In this document: one piece after another, positions 43,594 through 51,935 of the stretch
Layout of the letters: each line of letters begins with the position of its first letter
How positions within the stretch are numbered: position 1 is the stretch's first letter
DNA from: Halopiger aswanensis
Lineage (GTDB): Archaea > Halobacteriota > Halobacteria > Halobacteriales > Natrialbaceae
NCBI RefSeq assembly: GCF_003610195.1
Contig: NZ_RAPO01000003.1
Coordinates: 186,001 to 250,000, forward strand
DNA: 64,000 nt
Reading direction: 5' to 3'
Position numbers and translations under genes: made by a program
The notes under the pieces: generated by a model
Told to the model about the DNA's origin: nothing
Database searches by the model: none
The model's input: only the letters and a program-made list of their open reading frames with translations

Positions 43594-44942
43594 TCGGCTT
43601 CGCAGTCGACCTGCTCGGGGTGCAACTGCAACTGCAGTTGGTGGTGGAGTTGCAGTCCCAACTCGAGTCGCTGCTCTCCGAAGCGGTACTTGACGTTCTC
43701 GTCCGGATCCTCAGATTTAGCCTGTTAGCAGCCGGAACGGCCGCAGTGGCGGCGATCGTCTTTCGCTGGTACAGCGCCGAGGAGATCCCCGACGGGGTTG
43801 CGATCCTGCTCGCCGTCTCCCCCGTTGCGCTCCTGTTGAATACGCAATCGGCGCTGCAGGACGAGATCCTCGGTCGATCGGTGCTCGAGATCGAAACGGC
43901 GGCCGTCACGATCGGCGCCTTCGTCGCCAGCGCGATCGCCGCAGACGCCGGCCGGCGGACGGGCGATTACCTGGCCCGCGAGGTCTTTTCGACCACTGCG
44001 CCGCAGACGATCGACGACGTCGGCCAACTCCTCCGGTCGGCCGGCCGAGTCGTCAGCATCGAACTCCCCGAGGAAATCGAGGACGTCGACGGCTACGATC
44101 CGGTCGACGAGACGACGAAGGCCGAACTGGCCGGCGAAACCTTCCGCTTCCCGCGACGGCTTCCCGCCGACCAACTCCGCGATCGGCTGATCGACCGCCT
44201 CGAGCGCGATCACGGGATCGGCTACGCGGAGGTCGAACTGGGGCCTGACAAGACGGTCGAGTACCTCGCGGTCGGTAGCCGGCCGGCGGGGATCGGGCCG
44301 ACGCTCGCGCCGGGAACCGTCGCCGTCGCCATCCGCAGTGATCCCGCACCGGACGCCAGTCCGGGCGATACCGTCCGCATTTGGGGCCGCGACGGCAGGA
44401 CTGATGGAGACGACGGTGACGATGCCACCACCGGCGGCCCGATGAAACGGCTCGCCGAGGGCGAACTCCGCGCGACCGCCGGCGACGTGGCGACCGTCGC
44501 CGTCGACGCCGATGACGCCGCCGCCCTCGAGCCCGACGCCGACTACCGGCTCGTCACCCGGCCGGACACCCCCGGGACGGAGCGGGAACTCGTCTCCCTG
44601 CTCCGGGCGGCCAACGACACCGTGACGACGCTCGCCGTCGACGCCGACAGCGGACTCGCGGGGCGGACGGTCGGCTCGCTGCCGGTGCTGGTGGTCGCGC
44701 TCGAGCGCGTCGACGGCAACCCGGTTGCGTTGCCGGCTGCGGACGTTCGACTCGAGGCCGGCGACACCGCCTACGTACTGGGTCGGCCGGACGCGCTGCG
44801 ACGCATCGCGGAGACCGAGCGGACCGACGGCGGCGATAGCGAGGGCGACGGTGACGACGACCGCGACGGGCAGGGCCGCGCTCGAGACCGATATCGCGAT
44901 CAAACGACCGAGCGGCCCCGAGATTCGACCCAGTCGGACTAG
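43590..44942 (+). CDS. membrane protein with TrkA-C domain, paralogue B
   Basis: 450 residues overlapping the previous gene by 4 nt (ATGA), so translated with it. Three membrane segments (about 25-60 and 75-110) follow a short leader. The cytoplasmic part repeats the pattern of paralogue A: EDVDGYDPVDETTKAELAGETFRFPRRLPADQLRDRLIDRLERDHGIGYAEVEL. A TrkA C-terminal domain is found near 345-430 (GTERELVSLLRAANDTVTTLAVDADSGLAGRTVGS). A charged tail closes it. The pair may form a heteromeric complex that regulates the adjacent K+ channel or another cation path. Confidence 0.85.
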   Translation: MIGFAVDLLGVQLQLQLVVELQSQLESLLSEAVLDVLVRILRFSLLAAGTAAVAAIVFRWYSAEEIPDGVAILLAVSPVALLLNTQSALQDEILGRSVLEIETAAVTIGAFVASAIAADAGRRTGDYLAREVFSTTAPQTIDDVGQLLRSAGRVVSIELPEEIEDVDGYDPVDETTKAELAGETFRFPRRLPADQLRDRLIDRLERDHGIGYAEVELGPDKTVEYLAVGSRPAGIGPTLAPGTVAVAIRSDPAPDASPGDTVRIWGRDGRTDGDDGDDATTGGPMKRLAEGELRATAGDVATVAVDADDAAALEPDADYRLVTRPDTPGTERELVSLLRAANDTVTTLAVDADSGLAGRTVGSLPVLVVALERVDGNPVALPAADVRLEAGDTAYVLGRPDALRRIAETERTDGGDSEGDGDDDRDGQGRARDRYRDQTTERPRDSTQSD

Positions 44943-45000
44943 CTACTCTCGCCTCGCGCGGAGCGGTAGCTACTTGCCGCCGGCACCGATACCGCCACGT

Positions 45001-45285
45001 ATGGCCACCGAGTGGAAACTCTTCGCCGACCTCGCCGAACGGGCGGGCGACAAACACGTAACCGTCGACGCGGCGCCCGGCGACACCGTCAGGGACGCGC
45101 TCGACGCCCTCCTCACTGACCGGCCCGAACTCGAGGGCCGCGTGCTCGACGAGGAAGGGGACGGGCTCCGATCCCAGATCAACGTCCTGCGCAACGGCAC
45201 GAACGTCCGCGAGGAAGAAGGCCTCGAGACGGAGCTCGAGGAGGGCGACGAACTGGCGCTGTTCCCGCCGGTCAGCGGCGGATAG
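45001..45285 (+). CDS. samp1: small archaeal modifier protein SAMP1
   Basis: 94 residues ending in free Gly-Gly (ALFPPVSGG). SAMP1 is a ubiquitin-like protein activated by UbaA, then attached to lysines of target proteins or used to donate sulfur for molybdopterin. The opening MATEWKLFADLAERAGDKHVTV and INVLRNGTNVREE are close to Haloferax SAMP1. The ATG at 45001 gives the correct length. Neighbours give no further clue. A second MoaD-like protein at 18729 lacks a free diglycine end. Confidence 0.93.
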   Translation: MATEWKLFADLAERAGDKHVTVDAAPGDTVRDALDALLTDRPELEGRVLDEEGDGLRSQINVLRNGTNVREEEGLETELEEGDELALFPPVSGG

Positions 45286-45298
45286 CTGACCTCGTTCG

Positions 45299-46264
45299 TC
45301 AGGGAGTAAGATCGATGCCGAGCACGAAGTCCGGCTCTTCGGAGATGCCGACGCCGGCGTAGGGCGCGTCGGTGACGTACCGGGGCGTTTCGGGGATCAG
45401 CACGCGCGTCTTGTCCGCGCCGCAGTCGGCCGCGTCGCGAGCGATCGCGGCGAACAGCGCCCGCGCGGCGTCGACGCTGTCCCACGCGCCGACGCCGTAC
45501 TCGGCCCAGGTCTCCGTTTCGGGGTCGGTGTCGGCGTCAGCGCTCGAGTCACCGTTATTCTCATCGTCGGCAGCCGAGTGGACCTCGCGGTCGTACGTTC
45601 TGGACCGGTACGCGGCGCCCGCCAGTCCGTCCTCATCCTCGACCGCGAAGACGACGCTCTCGTCTGCAAGTCGGTCGAAATCCTCGCGCGTCAGTTCGCG
45701 GACGGCCCACGATTCCTCGGGGGCGAGTCCGAGGCCGTCGAGGTGCTCGCGCGCGTCGCTGTGGGTCCAGTAGCGCCACGCGGCCGTCGGATCGCTCGAG
45801 ACGCGATAGCCGTCGAGCGCCGCATCGAGGTCCGCGTCGGTTGCGGGGTCGGGCTGTGCGAACCGGAACTCGGTGAGCGGCTCGTACCCGTTGGCCCGCG
45901 TCGCGCCGAAGGAAGCCGCGTTCCACGAGAAGATCATCACCCGCGCGACGGTCGCGCCGTGTTCGCGGGCCCATTCGAAACACGCCTCGTTGAGCCGGGT
46001 GCTCACGCCCTCGCGGCGGTGCTCGGCGGCGACGCGCATCCCCTGGAACCAGGCCTCGTCCTCGGAGAGCATCACCGCCTGTACGATCCCGGCGGCCTCG
46101 CCGTCGATTTCCGCGAGGAAGGTCTTCTTGCCCTGACCGGGTTCGTCCTCGAGCCAGTCGTGGTAGATCCGCGGGATGTAGTCGCCGCCGCGGTCGGTCC
46201 AGATGTCGCCGGTGAAGTCGACGACGGCCTCGTAATCGTCGTGTGTCGCTCTGCGGATGTTCAT
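45299..46264 (-). CDS. GNAT-family N-acetyltransferase
   Basis: 321 residues from the ATG at 46264. The N-terminal 145 residues are a GNAT domain (MNIRRATHDDYEAVVDFTGDIW, AEIDGEAAGIVQAVMLSEDEAWFQGMRVAAEHRREGVSTRLNEACFEWA with the acetyl-CoA loop RREGVST), moving an acetyl group to an amine. The second half, with EDEDGLAGAAYRSRTYD and acidic insert, resembles a degenerate second GNAT fold. Substrate unknown. It converges with SAMP1, whose stop lies 13 nt away. Confidence 0.88.
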   Translation of the reverse strand: MNIRRATHDDYEAVVDFTGDIWTDRGGDYIPRIYHDWLEDEPGQGKKTFLAEIDGEAAGIVQAVMLSEDEAWFQGMRVAAEHRREGVSTRLNEACFEWAREHGATVARVMIFSWNAASFGATRANGYEPLTEFRFAQPDPATDADLDAALDGYRVSSDPTAAWRYWTHSDAREHLDGLGLAPEESWAVRELTREDFDRLADESVVFAVEDEDGLAGAAYRSRTYDREVHSAADDENNGDSSADADTDPETETWAEYGVGAWDSVDAARALFAAIARDAADCGADKTRVLIPETPRYVTDAPYAGVGISEEPDFVLGIDLTP

Positions 46265-46398
46265 GATTCGTCTTCGATTACGTTCGTCGGTCGCGGGAGA
46301 GCACCCACCCGAGTCGGCTGGCCGGGCGGGAACGAAAGGGGCTGGCGCGCTCGTTGTGTGAGACGACGCGAGCACCGAACGGAGCGAGGTGCGTGGTT

Positions 46399-46421
46399 CG
46401 AAAGGCGCTTTGCGCCTTTCG
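46399..46421. repeat. perfect 10-bp palindrome, 3-nt loop
   Basis: Arms CGAAAGGCGC and GCGCCTTTCG around TTT. On either DNA strand this can extrude a stable cruciform or, if transcribed, a hairpin. Confidence 0.75.
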
Positions 46422-46427
46422 TCATCA

Positions 46428-46448
46428 CGAGAGAGCAAAGCTCTCTCG
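46428..46448. repeat. perfect 9-bp palindrome, 3-nt loop
   Basis: Arms CGAGAGAGC and GCTCTCTCG around AAA, six bases after the previous palindrome. The loop sequence AAA complements the TTT loop of the first one. Confidence 0.75.
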
Positions 46449-46575
46449 AACGACAGCGAGTCGCAACCAGCGAGCGCGTCAGGGGCTTTCGCCGTGTTTG
46501 CTGTCGATCCGTGATTCGTCATTCGTCACTCGAGCGAGAGCGTCTCCTCGAGAGAACGATCTGGACGACGAGGCG

Positions 46576-47838
46576 TTACTCCCAGGGAACGGAGCGCTCC
46601 TGCAGTTCGCCGGCCAGCGACGTGCTCATCGCCTCCTCGACGTTCTCGCTGTTCGCGAGCGCCCACATCAGTTTGACCTTCGCGGTGCCCGGCAGCGTGT
46701 CGCCGGCCTCGATGACGCCGGCGTCCAGCAGGTCGCGTCCGGTGTCGTAGACGCGGTCGCAGACCCGGCCCTCGAGACACTGGCTGGTCATGACGACGGT
46801 CGTCCCGTCGTCGATCAGTTCCTCGATGCGCGGGATGAGGTCCGTGTGGACGTGCCCGAGACCGGTTCCCTCGATGATCAGGCCCGCCGATCCCTCGACG
46901 ACGTCTAAGAACTGGGGATCCATGCCGGGGGTGAATTTGAGGAGTTCGACGCCTTCCTCGAGTTCGGGCTCGATCTCGAGGTCGGTTGCGCCGCGCTGCT
47001 GGTAGTCGCGGTGGAACTCGATCTCCTCGGTTTCGTAGTCGACGGTGCCCAGCGGCTCCGCGCCGACCGTCTCGAAAGCGTCGCGCCGGGAGGTGTGGTT
47101 CTTCCGGACGCGGGTTCCCCGGTGGAGCGCGCAGACGTCGTCGCTCTCGGAGCCGTGCATGCAGACCAGCACCTCGGCGCAGTCGCTCTTGGCTGCTTCG
47201 ACGGCCGAAACGGCGTTCATCACGTTATCGGAGGACGGGCGGTCCGCCGAGCGCTGGGAGCCCGTGAAGACGATCGGGACCGGCGTCTCGAGCATGAAGG
47301 CGAGCGCGGCGGCGGAGTACTGCATCGTGTCGGTGCCGTGCATGACGACGACGCCGTCGGCGCCGGCCTCGATCTCCTCGTGAACCGCCTCGGCGAGTTC
47401 CTGCCAGATCGGCGGCTCCATGTTCTCCGAGAGGATGTTCGCGACGACGCGGCCGCGGTAGTTCGCGCGGCCCGCCAGATCGGGGACCGCACGCAGCACG
47501 TCCTCGGCGTCGAACTGCGCGGTGACGGCGCCGGTGCGGTAGTCGACCGTCGAGGCGATCGTCCCGCCGGTCGAGATCAGCGAGATCGTCGGTAGCTCCT
47601 CGTCGAACTCGATCTCGGAGGTTGCTTCGTCGTCCTCGTCGGCGCCCATGGAGTCGGTGCCGTCGATCTCGTAGACGTCCTCGGCGAGCACCTCGACTGC
47701 GGCCTCGTCGCGGTCGACCCCGACGTTGTAGCCGCCCTCGAGTTTCACCACGAGGTGGTCGTCCGTACTCGAGGGGAGCACGACGCCTTCGTACGTGCGA
47801 TCTTCGCGGTCGACCCGAACGCGATCGCCTGGATTCAT
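46576..47838 (-). CDS. gatD: Glu-tRNA(Gln) amidotransferase subunit D
   Basis: 420 residues, full length. GatDE is the archaeal route to Gln-tRNA(Gln): GatD, an asparaginase-like amidase, frees ammonia from Gln or Asn that GatE uses. The first 60 residues are the GatD-specific N-terminal domain (MNPGDRVRVDREDRTYEGVVLPS). Amidase residues: T93 in STGGTIAST, and T169/D170 in MHGTDTMQY, plus NVMNAVSAVEAAKS. The C-terminus (TSQCLEGRVCDRVYDTGRDLLDAGV) closes the asparaginase fold. GatE is not in the window. GatD starts 87 nt upstream of a small membrane gene. Confidence 0.96.
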   Translation of the reverse strand: MNPGDRVRVDREDRTYEGVVLPSSTDDHLVVKLEGGYNVGVDRDEAAVEVLAEDVYEIDGTDSMGADEDDEATSEIEFDEELPTISLISTGGTIASTVDYRTGAVTAQFDAEDVLRAVPDLAGRANYRGRVVANILSENMEPPIWQELAEAVHEEIEAGADGVVVMHGTDTMQYSAAALAFMLETPVPIVFTGSQRSADRPSSDNVMNAVSAVEAAKSDCAEVLVCMHGSESDDVCALHRGTRVRKNHTSRRDAFETVGAEPLGTVDYETEEIEFHRDYQQRGATDLEIEPELEEGVELLKFTPGMDPQFLDVVEGSAGLIIEGTGLGHVHTDLIPRIEELIDDGTTVVMTSQCLEGRVCDRVYDTGRDLLDAGVIEAGDTLPGTAKVKLMWALANSENVEEAMSTSLAGELQERSVPWE

Positions 47839-47925
47839 GCGCCAGTGTTGCGCGCCGTCGGACTTGAAGGCACGCTTTCCGTTCCGTTCTGTTCCGTTTC
47901 CGTCGCGGCTGGCCCGCCGAAACCG

Positions 47926-48165
47926 TCAGCGCGGTCGGAGCGACGCCGACGCGTGCGCCGCTGCCGACGGTACGACGATCCCGACCGCGATCAGTCCGAG
48001 GCCGGTCAGGACGAGGAGACCGACGATCAGGGCCGTCAGGAGCCGGATCGTCTCCATCGTCTCCGTCCCGAACTCGAGTCGCGGATAGAACCGCCGCGCG
48101 AGCGAGAGCACCCCCACCCCGAGCGCGATCACGAGGACGCCCAACGCGATCAGTTCGACGTTCAC
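47926..48165 (-). CDS. small two-helix membrane protein
   Basis: 79 residues: helix 1 about 3-23 (ELIALGVLVIALGVGVLSLA), a charged loop with ARRFYPRLEFGTETME, helix 2 about 42-66 (LLTALIVGLLVLTGLGLIAVGIVV), and a short basic tail. I see no family name. Composition and start (ATG at 48165, MNVEL) support a real gene; it lies 87 nt upstream of gatD on the same strand. Confidence 0.68.
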   Translation of the reverse strand: MNVELIALGVLVIALGVGVLSLARRFYPRLEFGTETMETIRLLTALIVGLLVLTGLGLIAVGIVVPSAAAHASASLRPR

Positions 48166-48319
48166 CCGTTTCGCTACCAGCGCAGTCGTGATAAAGTGTC
48201 ATCACGTCAGCTGGGTCCGCTACTGTCGGACTGTACCGCTTTAATCGCCGGCTTCGGGGCAGTTACGCGATCGGACACGCGGGGAAAGGTCCATGACCTC
48301 GGCGGCCGTGGACTGTCGT

Positions 48320-49072
48320 ATGAGCGACCGTTCGGACGAGGTCACCGAGAGCCGGCGGGACGAGGACGCCCGCTCGCCCGAAGACGTCCTCGCGGAGACG
48401 GAGCGACTGCTCGAGGAGACCGGAAGCGGCAGCGAGGGCGAGAGTGGAACCGGCGCGGCCGCAGACACCGGTTCCCCCTCGTCCGGACGGTCACCGTCCG
48501 AGTCACTCGAGGACTCGTTGGACGGAGGGCTCGAGTCCGATCCGCTTGCGAGCGAGTCAGCAGATGCGAGCGCAGCTGCAGGGACGGACACCGGGGCACC
48601 GACCGCCGACGCGGACTCGGGGTCGAGGCTGCCGTCGTGGATGCCGTTCGGCGGGTCGTCGAGTGCAACTGCACCCGCCGGCCGGCGCTCGTCGCTTCGC
48701 GACCGCCTCACGCCCTCCCTCTCGCCGAGTCAGTACTTCTCGCCGAAGGGGTTCCTGGCGATGCTGGCGCTCGTCGGCGCCGGTCTGCTGGTCGGCTGGA
48801 CGGTGCTCCCCGTCGCCGGCCGGATGATCGGCATGTTCGCGACGGCCTTCCTCGTCGGCCTGCTGGCGTCGAAACGGCGCTACCTCGAGATGACCGCCGC
48901 CGGCGTCTCGGTCGGCGCAGTCTCGTCGCTGGTAACCCACGCCTTTTTCGCGGTTGCGGGGTCGGCCCAGGCCGTCCTCGCGGTCGGCGCGACGGTCGGG
49001 CTGGTCGCCTCGCTCGTCGGGTACTACTTCGGCCGCGACCTGCGCGACGGGCTGGCTCGCGATATCGAGTGA
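48320..49072 (+). CDS. DUF456-like membrane protein with acidic N-terminus
   Basis: 250 residues. The first 130 are low-complexity Ser/Glu/Asp/Gly, likely disordered and cytoplasmic. Residues 145-240 form a four-helix membrane part (FLAMLALVGAGLLVGWTVLPVAG, MFATAFLVGLLASKRRY, GAVSSLVTHAFFAVAG, VLAVGATVGLVASLVGYYFGRDLRDGLARDIE) that matches haloarchaeal DUF456 members. Unknown function. I start at 48320 (MSDRSDEVTE) rather than 48293, as the longer N-terminus is not acidic. Confidence 0.8.
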   Translation: MSDRSDEVTESRRDEDARSPEDVLAETERLLEETGSGSEGESGTGAAADTGSPSSGRSPSESLEDSLDGGLESDPLASESADASAAAGTDTGAPTADADSGSRLPSWMPFGGSSSATAPAGRRSSLRDRLTPSLSPSQYFSPKGFLAMLALVGAGLLVGWTVLPVAGRMIGMFATAFLVGLLASKRRYLEMTAAGVSVGAVSSLVTHAFFAVAGSAQAVLAVGATVGLVASLVGYYFGRDLRDGLARDIE

Positions 49073-49175
49073 AAGCGTCCACCCCGTCCGGTTCTATCTG
49101 CGATTTCGCACTGCCCGCCGTCGTGAGATCCGGACCGTAGCATCGCTCCGCTACCACCGAAACCAACCCCAGACC

Positions 49176-49841
49176 TCACGCGTCCGTCTCGGTCGTCAAC
49201 TCCCAGCCGCGTTCGGTCCGCCGGACGATCCCCTCGTCGGCCATCGACTCGAGGAGTTCCGCGACGACCTCGCGGGGAGCGTCGATCTCCTCGCTCAGGT
49301 CCCCGACCGACTTCGGTTCCGATCGAATACTCGCCAGCAGATCCGCGTAGATGCGACTCTCGGGGCCGGCGCCGACGTTTTCGGAAATCTGATCGAGCAC
49401 GTCGCAGAGCCGCCCCTGCACCCACCGCTGGGCGAGCGAGAGTTCGTTCTCCAGTTGCTCGAGGTCCTCGAGCGCGCGCAGTAACTCGTCTAAGTCGTCG
49501 GTGTCGCTCCAGGAAACGTCCAGCGTGAGGTGTCGACAGGTCGTGATGTCGAAGCTACTGTTCGCGGGATAGGCGCTCTTGCTCGCGAACCCGTAGGGTG
49601 AGACGTTCACCTCGAGCCGGACGTTCCGGGCGATGTGGAAGTACTTGCGGCGCTGCTCGTCGACGTGGCTCTCGATCAGGCCCGCGTCCTCGAGCTTGCG
49701 CAGGTGTTCGATGACCGCTTTCGGACTCACTCCCAGATATTCGGATATCTCGGTTACGTAGCACGGTTTGCGAGCGAGTAACCGGAGAATTCGCCGCCGG
49801 TTTTCGTTCCCCAGTAAATCCAACAGCGCGGCGGAGTCCAT
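49176..49841 (-). CDS. ArsR-like transcriptional regulator with C-terminal wing domain
   Basis: 221 residues. Residues 1-75 are a winged HTH (LLDLLGNENRRRILRLLARKPCYVTEISEYLGVSPKAVIEHLRKLEDAGLIES), then HVDEQRRKYFHIA as the wing. The middle, LEVNVSPYGF to about 145, has helices with conserved Leu/Gln (LEDLEQLENELSLAQRWVQGRLCDVLDQIS), and a second small winged motif may close it (ADLLASIRSEPKSVGDLSEEIDAPREVVAELLESMADEGIVRRTERGW). No metal site is seen. It is 142 nt from the upstream secreted-protein gene. Confidence 0.87.
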   Translation of the reverse strand: MDSAALLDLLGNENRRRILRLLARKPCYVTEISEYLGVSPKAVIEHLRKLEDAGLIESHVDEQRRKYFHIARNVRLEVNVSPYGFASKSAYPANSSFDITTCRHLTLDVSWSDTDDLDELLRALEDLEQLENELSLAQRWVQGRLCDVLDQISENVGAGPESRIYADLLASIRSEPKSVGDLSEEIDAPREVVAELLESMADEGIVRRTERGWELTTETDA

Positions 49842-49983
49842 CGCCGGAGCGTATGATGTCGGCGCTGAAAAGGGTGTCTGCTCGTTCCGGGGGTTACTTC
49901 AAACCGTTCGTCCGCGAGAGCCGATATCGCCGGAGAGAGTACAGCGAACGGTGCTACTAGTTCCCGCGGTTGCCGGTGGGATC

Positions 49984-51120
49984 TTAGCTGTCGTTGTTTC
50001 CGTTGTCGGCGCTGTTCCCGCCGTTTGCATTGTTCCCGCCATTTGCACTGTTCCCACCGTTCCCGTTGGGACTGCTCTCACCGCCGGTACCGTTGTCGCT
50101 ACCGTTTCCGTTCTCCCCGCTCGTGGAGTCCGGGGTTCCAGTCCCGCCATCCGACGGTCCCGAGGAGTCGGCCGGTCCGTCGTTGTCGCTATTTTCCACC
50201 CCATTGCCGGCGTTCGACCGATCGCGCTCGTGATCGGGACCGCTCCCGTTCGCGGAGTCAGCGCCGGAGCCGTTTCCCTCGTCGTCGCTCGAGTCGCTGT
50301 TGGCCGGATCGCCACTGTTCGCATTGCCGTTGCCGGTGTTCGAGTTACCGGTGTTGGACGGCCCCCGGTCTGCATCGGGTGCCGCTCCGTTGTCAGCATC
50401 TGGCGGCCCCTGACTCCCGGCGGACGGATTACCAGCCTGTCCTGGCGTCTGATCCCCGAGTTGACCGGGCGGCGTCTGATTGCCAGCCTGCCCCGGCGGC
50501 TGGTTTCCTGTCGCCTGCTCCGACGGGCCACCGGTTCCCCCGCCCGGAGTAGCCGCGTTCGGGCCGCGGTCGGCAGGCGGTCCGCCGGGCTGGCGCTCCA
50601 GTCCGGGGATCCCCTGTGCCGTCGCCGTAACGTCATCGTCGGCGAGTGCAGACGCGTTCGACCGGAGCGTTTCGAGACGCTCGTCGTCGACGCCAGCCTC
50701 GGCAGCCCGCGACTCGGTTTGCTCGATCGATCGCTCGAGCGCCGAAATCTCGACCGCGAGCTTCGTCATCTGCGCCTGATACGCGCCGGTTCGGTTGTCG
50801 GCGGACCGGAGCCGTTCGCGTTCGGCCTCGAGCGTTTCGAGTCGCTCCTCGAGGTCGTCGACGCGGTCGGCGACGATCTCGTCGCGTTGCTCGGCGGCCG
50901 CGTTCTCGTACGTGGCTTCGAACATGCCGGACTCGATCGAATGCTCGGCGTCCGCGGCGGTCGATTGCATGAACGTCGTAACGGTCGCGTTCGGTTCGCC
51001 ACCCCCTGAATCGGCGTCACCGTCGGCGACGTTCGCGAGCGCGCCGCTGGCGGCCGGCGCAACCGCGAGACCGAGGACGACGGTGACGGCGAGAAGACCG
51101 ACTACCCGAGTGGAGGTCAT
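49984..51120 (-). CDS. secreted protein with Gly/Asn/Ser-rich low-complexity tail
   Basis: 378 residues. A signal sequence (TSTRVVGLLAVTVVLGLAVAPAASGALA) precedes a coiled-coil at about 65-145 (EERLETLEAERERLRS, then QAQMTKLAVEISALERSIEQTESRA). From about residue 175 the rest is a long repeat-like tail of Gly, Asn, Pro, Ser and Asp, with GQAGNQTPPGQ-type repeats and, near the end, (N)GGNNANGGNS-type repeats. It looks like a surface-exposed, extended protein; some haloarchaeal relatives are DUF7096-like. Function unknown. AT-rich TATA-like CTTTTTA lies about 26 nt before the ATG. Confidence 0.8.
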   Translation of the reverse strand: MTSTRVVGLLAVTVVLGLAVAPAASGALANVADGDADSGGGEPNATVTTFMQSTAADAEHSIESGMFEATYENAAAEQRDEIVADRVDDLEERLETLEAERERLRSADNRTGAYQAQMTKLAVEISALERSIEQTESRAAEAGVDDERLETLRSNASALADDDVTATAQGIPGLERQPGGPPADRGPNAATPGGGTGGPSEQATGNQPPGQAGNQTPPGQLGDQTPGQAGNPSAGSQGPPDADNGAAPDADRGPSNTGNSNTGNGNANSGDPANSDSSDDEGNGSGADSANGSGPDHERDRSNAGNGVENSDNDGPADSSGPSDGGTGTPDSTSGENGNGSDNGTGGESSPNGNGGNSANGGNNANGGNSADNGNNDS

Positions 51121-51467
51121 CGACCGATCCTTACGCCGAATCCACTAAAAAGTCGAAGCTTTGTTCGGACAGTTTACGAATCGAATTGGCGGACCGAGAA
51201 CCGTTTTGAGTGTTTAATCGGCGCGCAGACGCGCTCGATTGCGCTCCAGATCGATCGGTGAGTACAATCGAGAGCGGAGAAAGTCGAGGCGATTAGTCGG
51301 CCACCACGGCGCAGGTAACGCTCAGTTTTCGTTCGTCCGTAGCCAGTCAAACCGACCATTCGGTCACCGTTCTGACGGATCAGAGAGTCGGAAAGACCGT
51401 TGATAGCGATACGGTTTAAATCTGTTCGCAAATAGTTATATCTCGCCAGTCCGTGTGCCTAGTTAGC
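51121..51467 (+). promoter_or_regulatory. divergent promoter region between secreted protein and DUF5802 genes
   Basis: 347 nt without a convincing gene, with lower GC than neighbours. Both ends have TATA-like boxes: CACTAAAAAG at about 51144-51153 for the leftward gene and AGTTATAT at 51434-51441 for the rightward gene, 27-34 nt before its ATG. An 85-codon open frame at 51174-51431 has a non-acidic composition and overlaps both promoters, so I treat it as spurious. Confidence 0.7.
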
Positions 51468-51863
51468 ATGTTCGAAGTGTTCTCACGGAGCTACTATCTC
51501 GGTCGTCTCTACGTGACCCCGACCGATCGGGATCGCGCACTCATGCAGCGTGAGCAACACGAGCGGATCAACGAGGAGGTCTACACGAGCGGCGAGGGCC
51601 TCGAGCCGCTGGATTCGCCGCTGGTGATGAAACTCGAGTCCCAGCACTTCCCGGTCCACGGCGACGAGGGCGTGCCGGCGAACACGCTCGCGCTCCCGGA
51701 ATCGCTGCTCGAGGGCACGGAGATCCGAAACCCGCCCACCCTACGGGAGGTGTTCCTGGCGCGGCGCGAGCGAGCGCGACAGTTGCTCGAGTACGCCGGC
51801 GGCTGGGAGCCGGGACCGTCGGCGGTGCCGGATACTGACGATTATCCGAGTGCTGGGACCTGA
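51468..51863 (+). CDS. DUF5802 family protein
   Basis: 131 residues from the ATG at 51468 (MFEVFSRSYYLGRLYVTPTDRDRALMQREQHERIN). It contains the DUF5802 run of conserved segments, among them VMKLESQHFPVHGDEGVPANTLALPES and PPTLREVFLARRERARQLL, a haloarchaea-wide family of unknown role. The TATA box AGTTATAT about 30 nt upstream predicts a leaderless message. The last 25 residues are a Pro/Asp-rich tail not seen in the core family. Confidence 0.88.
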   Translation: MFEVFSRSYYLGRLYVTPTDRDRALMQREQHERINEEVYTSGEGLEPLDSPLVMKLESQHFPVHGDEGVPANTLALPESLLEGTEIRNPPTLREVFLARRERARQLLEYAGGWEPGPSAVPDTDDYPSAGT

Positions 51864-51935
51864 GTACCCGACCGAAGTCGGAGCTGAGCGCGGAACCGGG
51901 ACCTAGAAGTACGCTCGCCTCACGCTTTCGGTCGG

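Larger units (their letters stand above)
46265..46575 (-). repeat. intergenic region with two adjacent perfect palindromes
   Basis: 311 nt without a gene between the acetyltransferase and gatD. It holds two consecutive stem-loops (46399-46421 and 46428-46448) flanked by TTCGA and TCGAA, so the outer arms could also pair to make a three-way structure. Purine-biased words such as CGAACGGAGCGAGG and CAGCGAGTCGCAACCAGCGAGCG surround them, a style typical of dispersed haloarchaeal intergenic repeats. Confidence 0.6.

Noticed and set aside
51174-51431. 85-codon frame in the divergent promoter region
   Set aside because: Non-acidic composition, no family, overlaps TATA boxes of both flanking genes.
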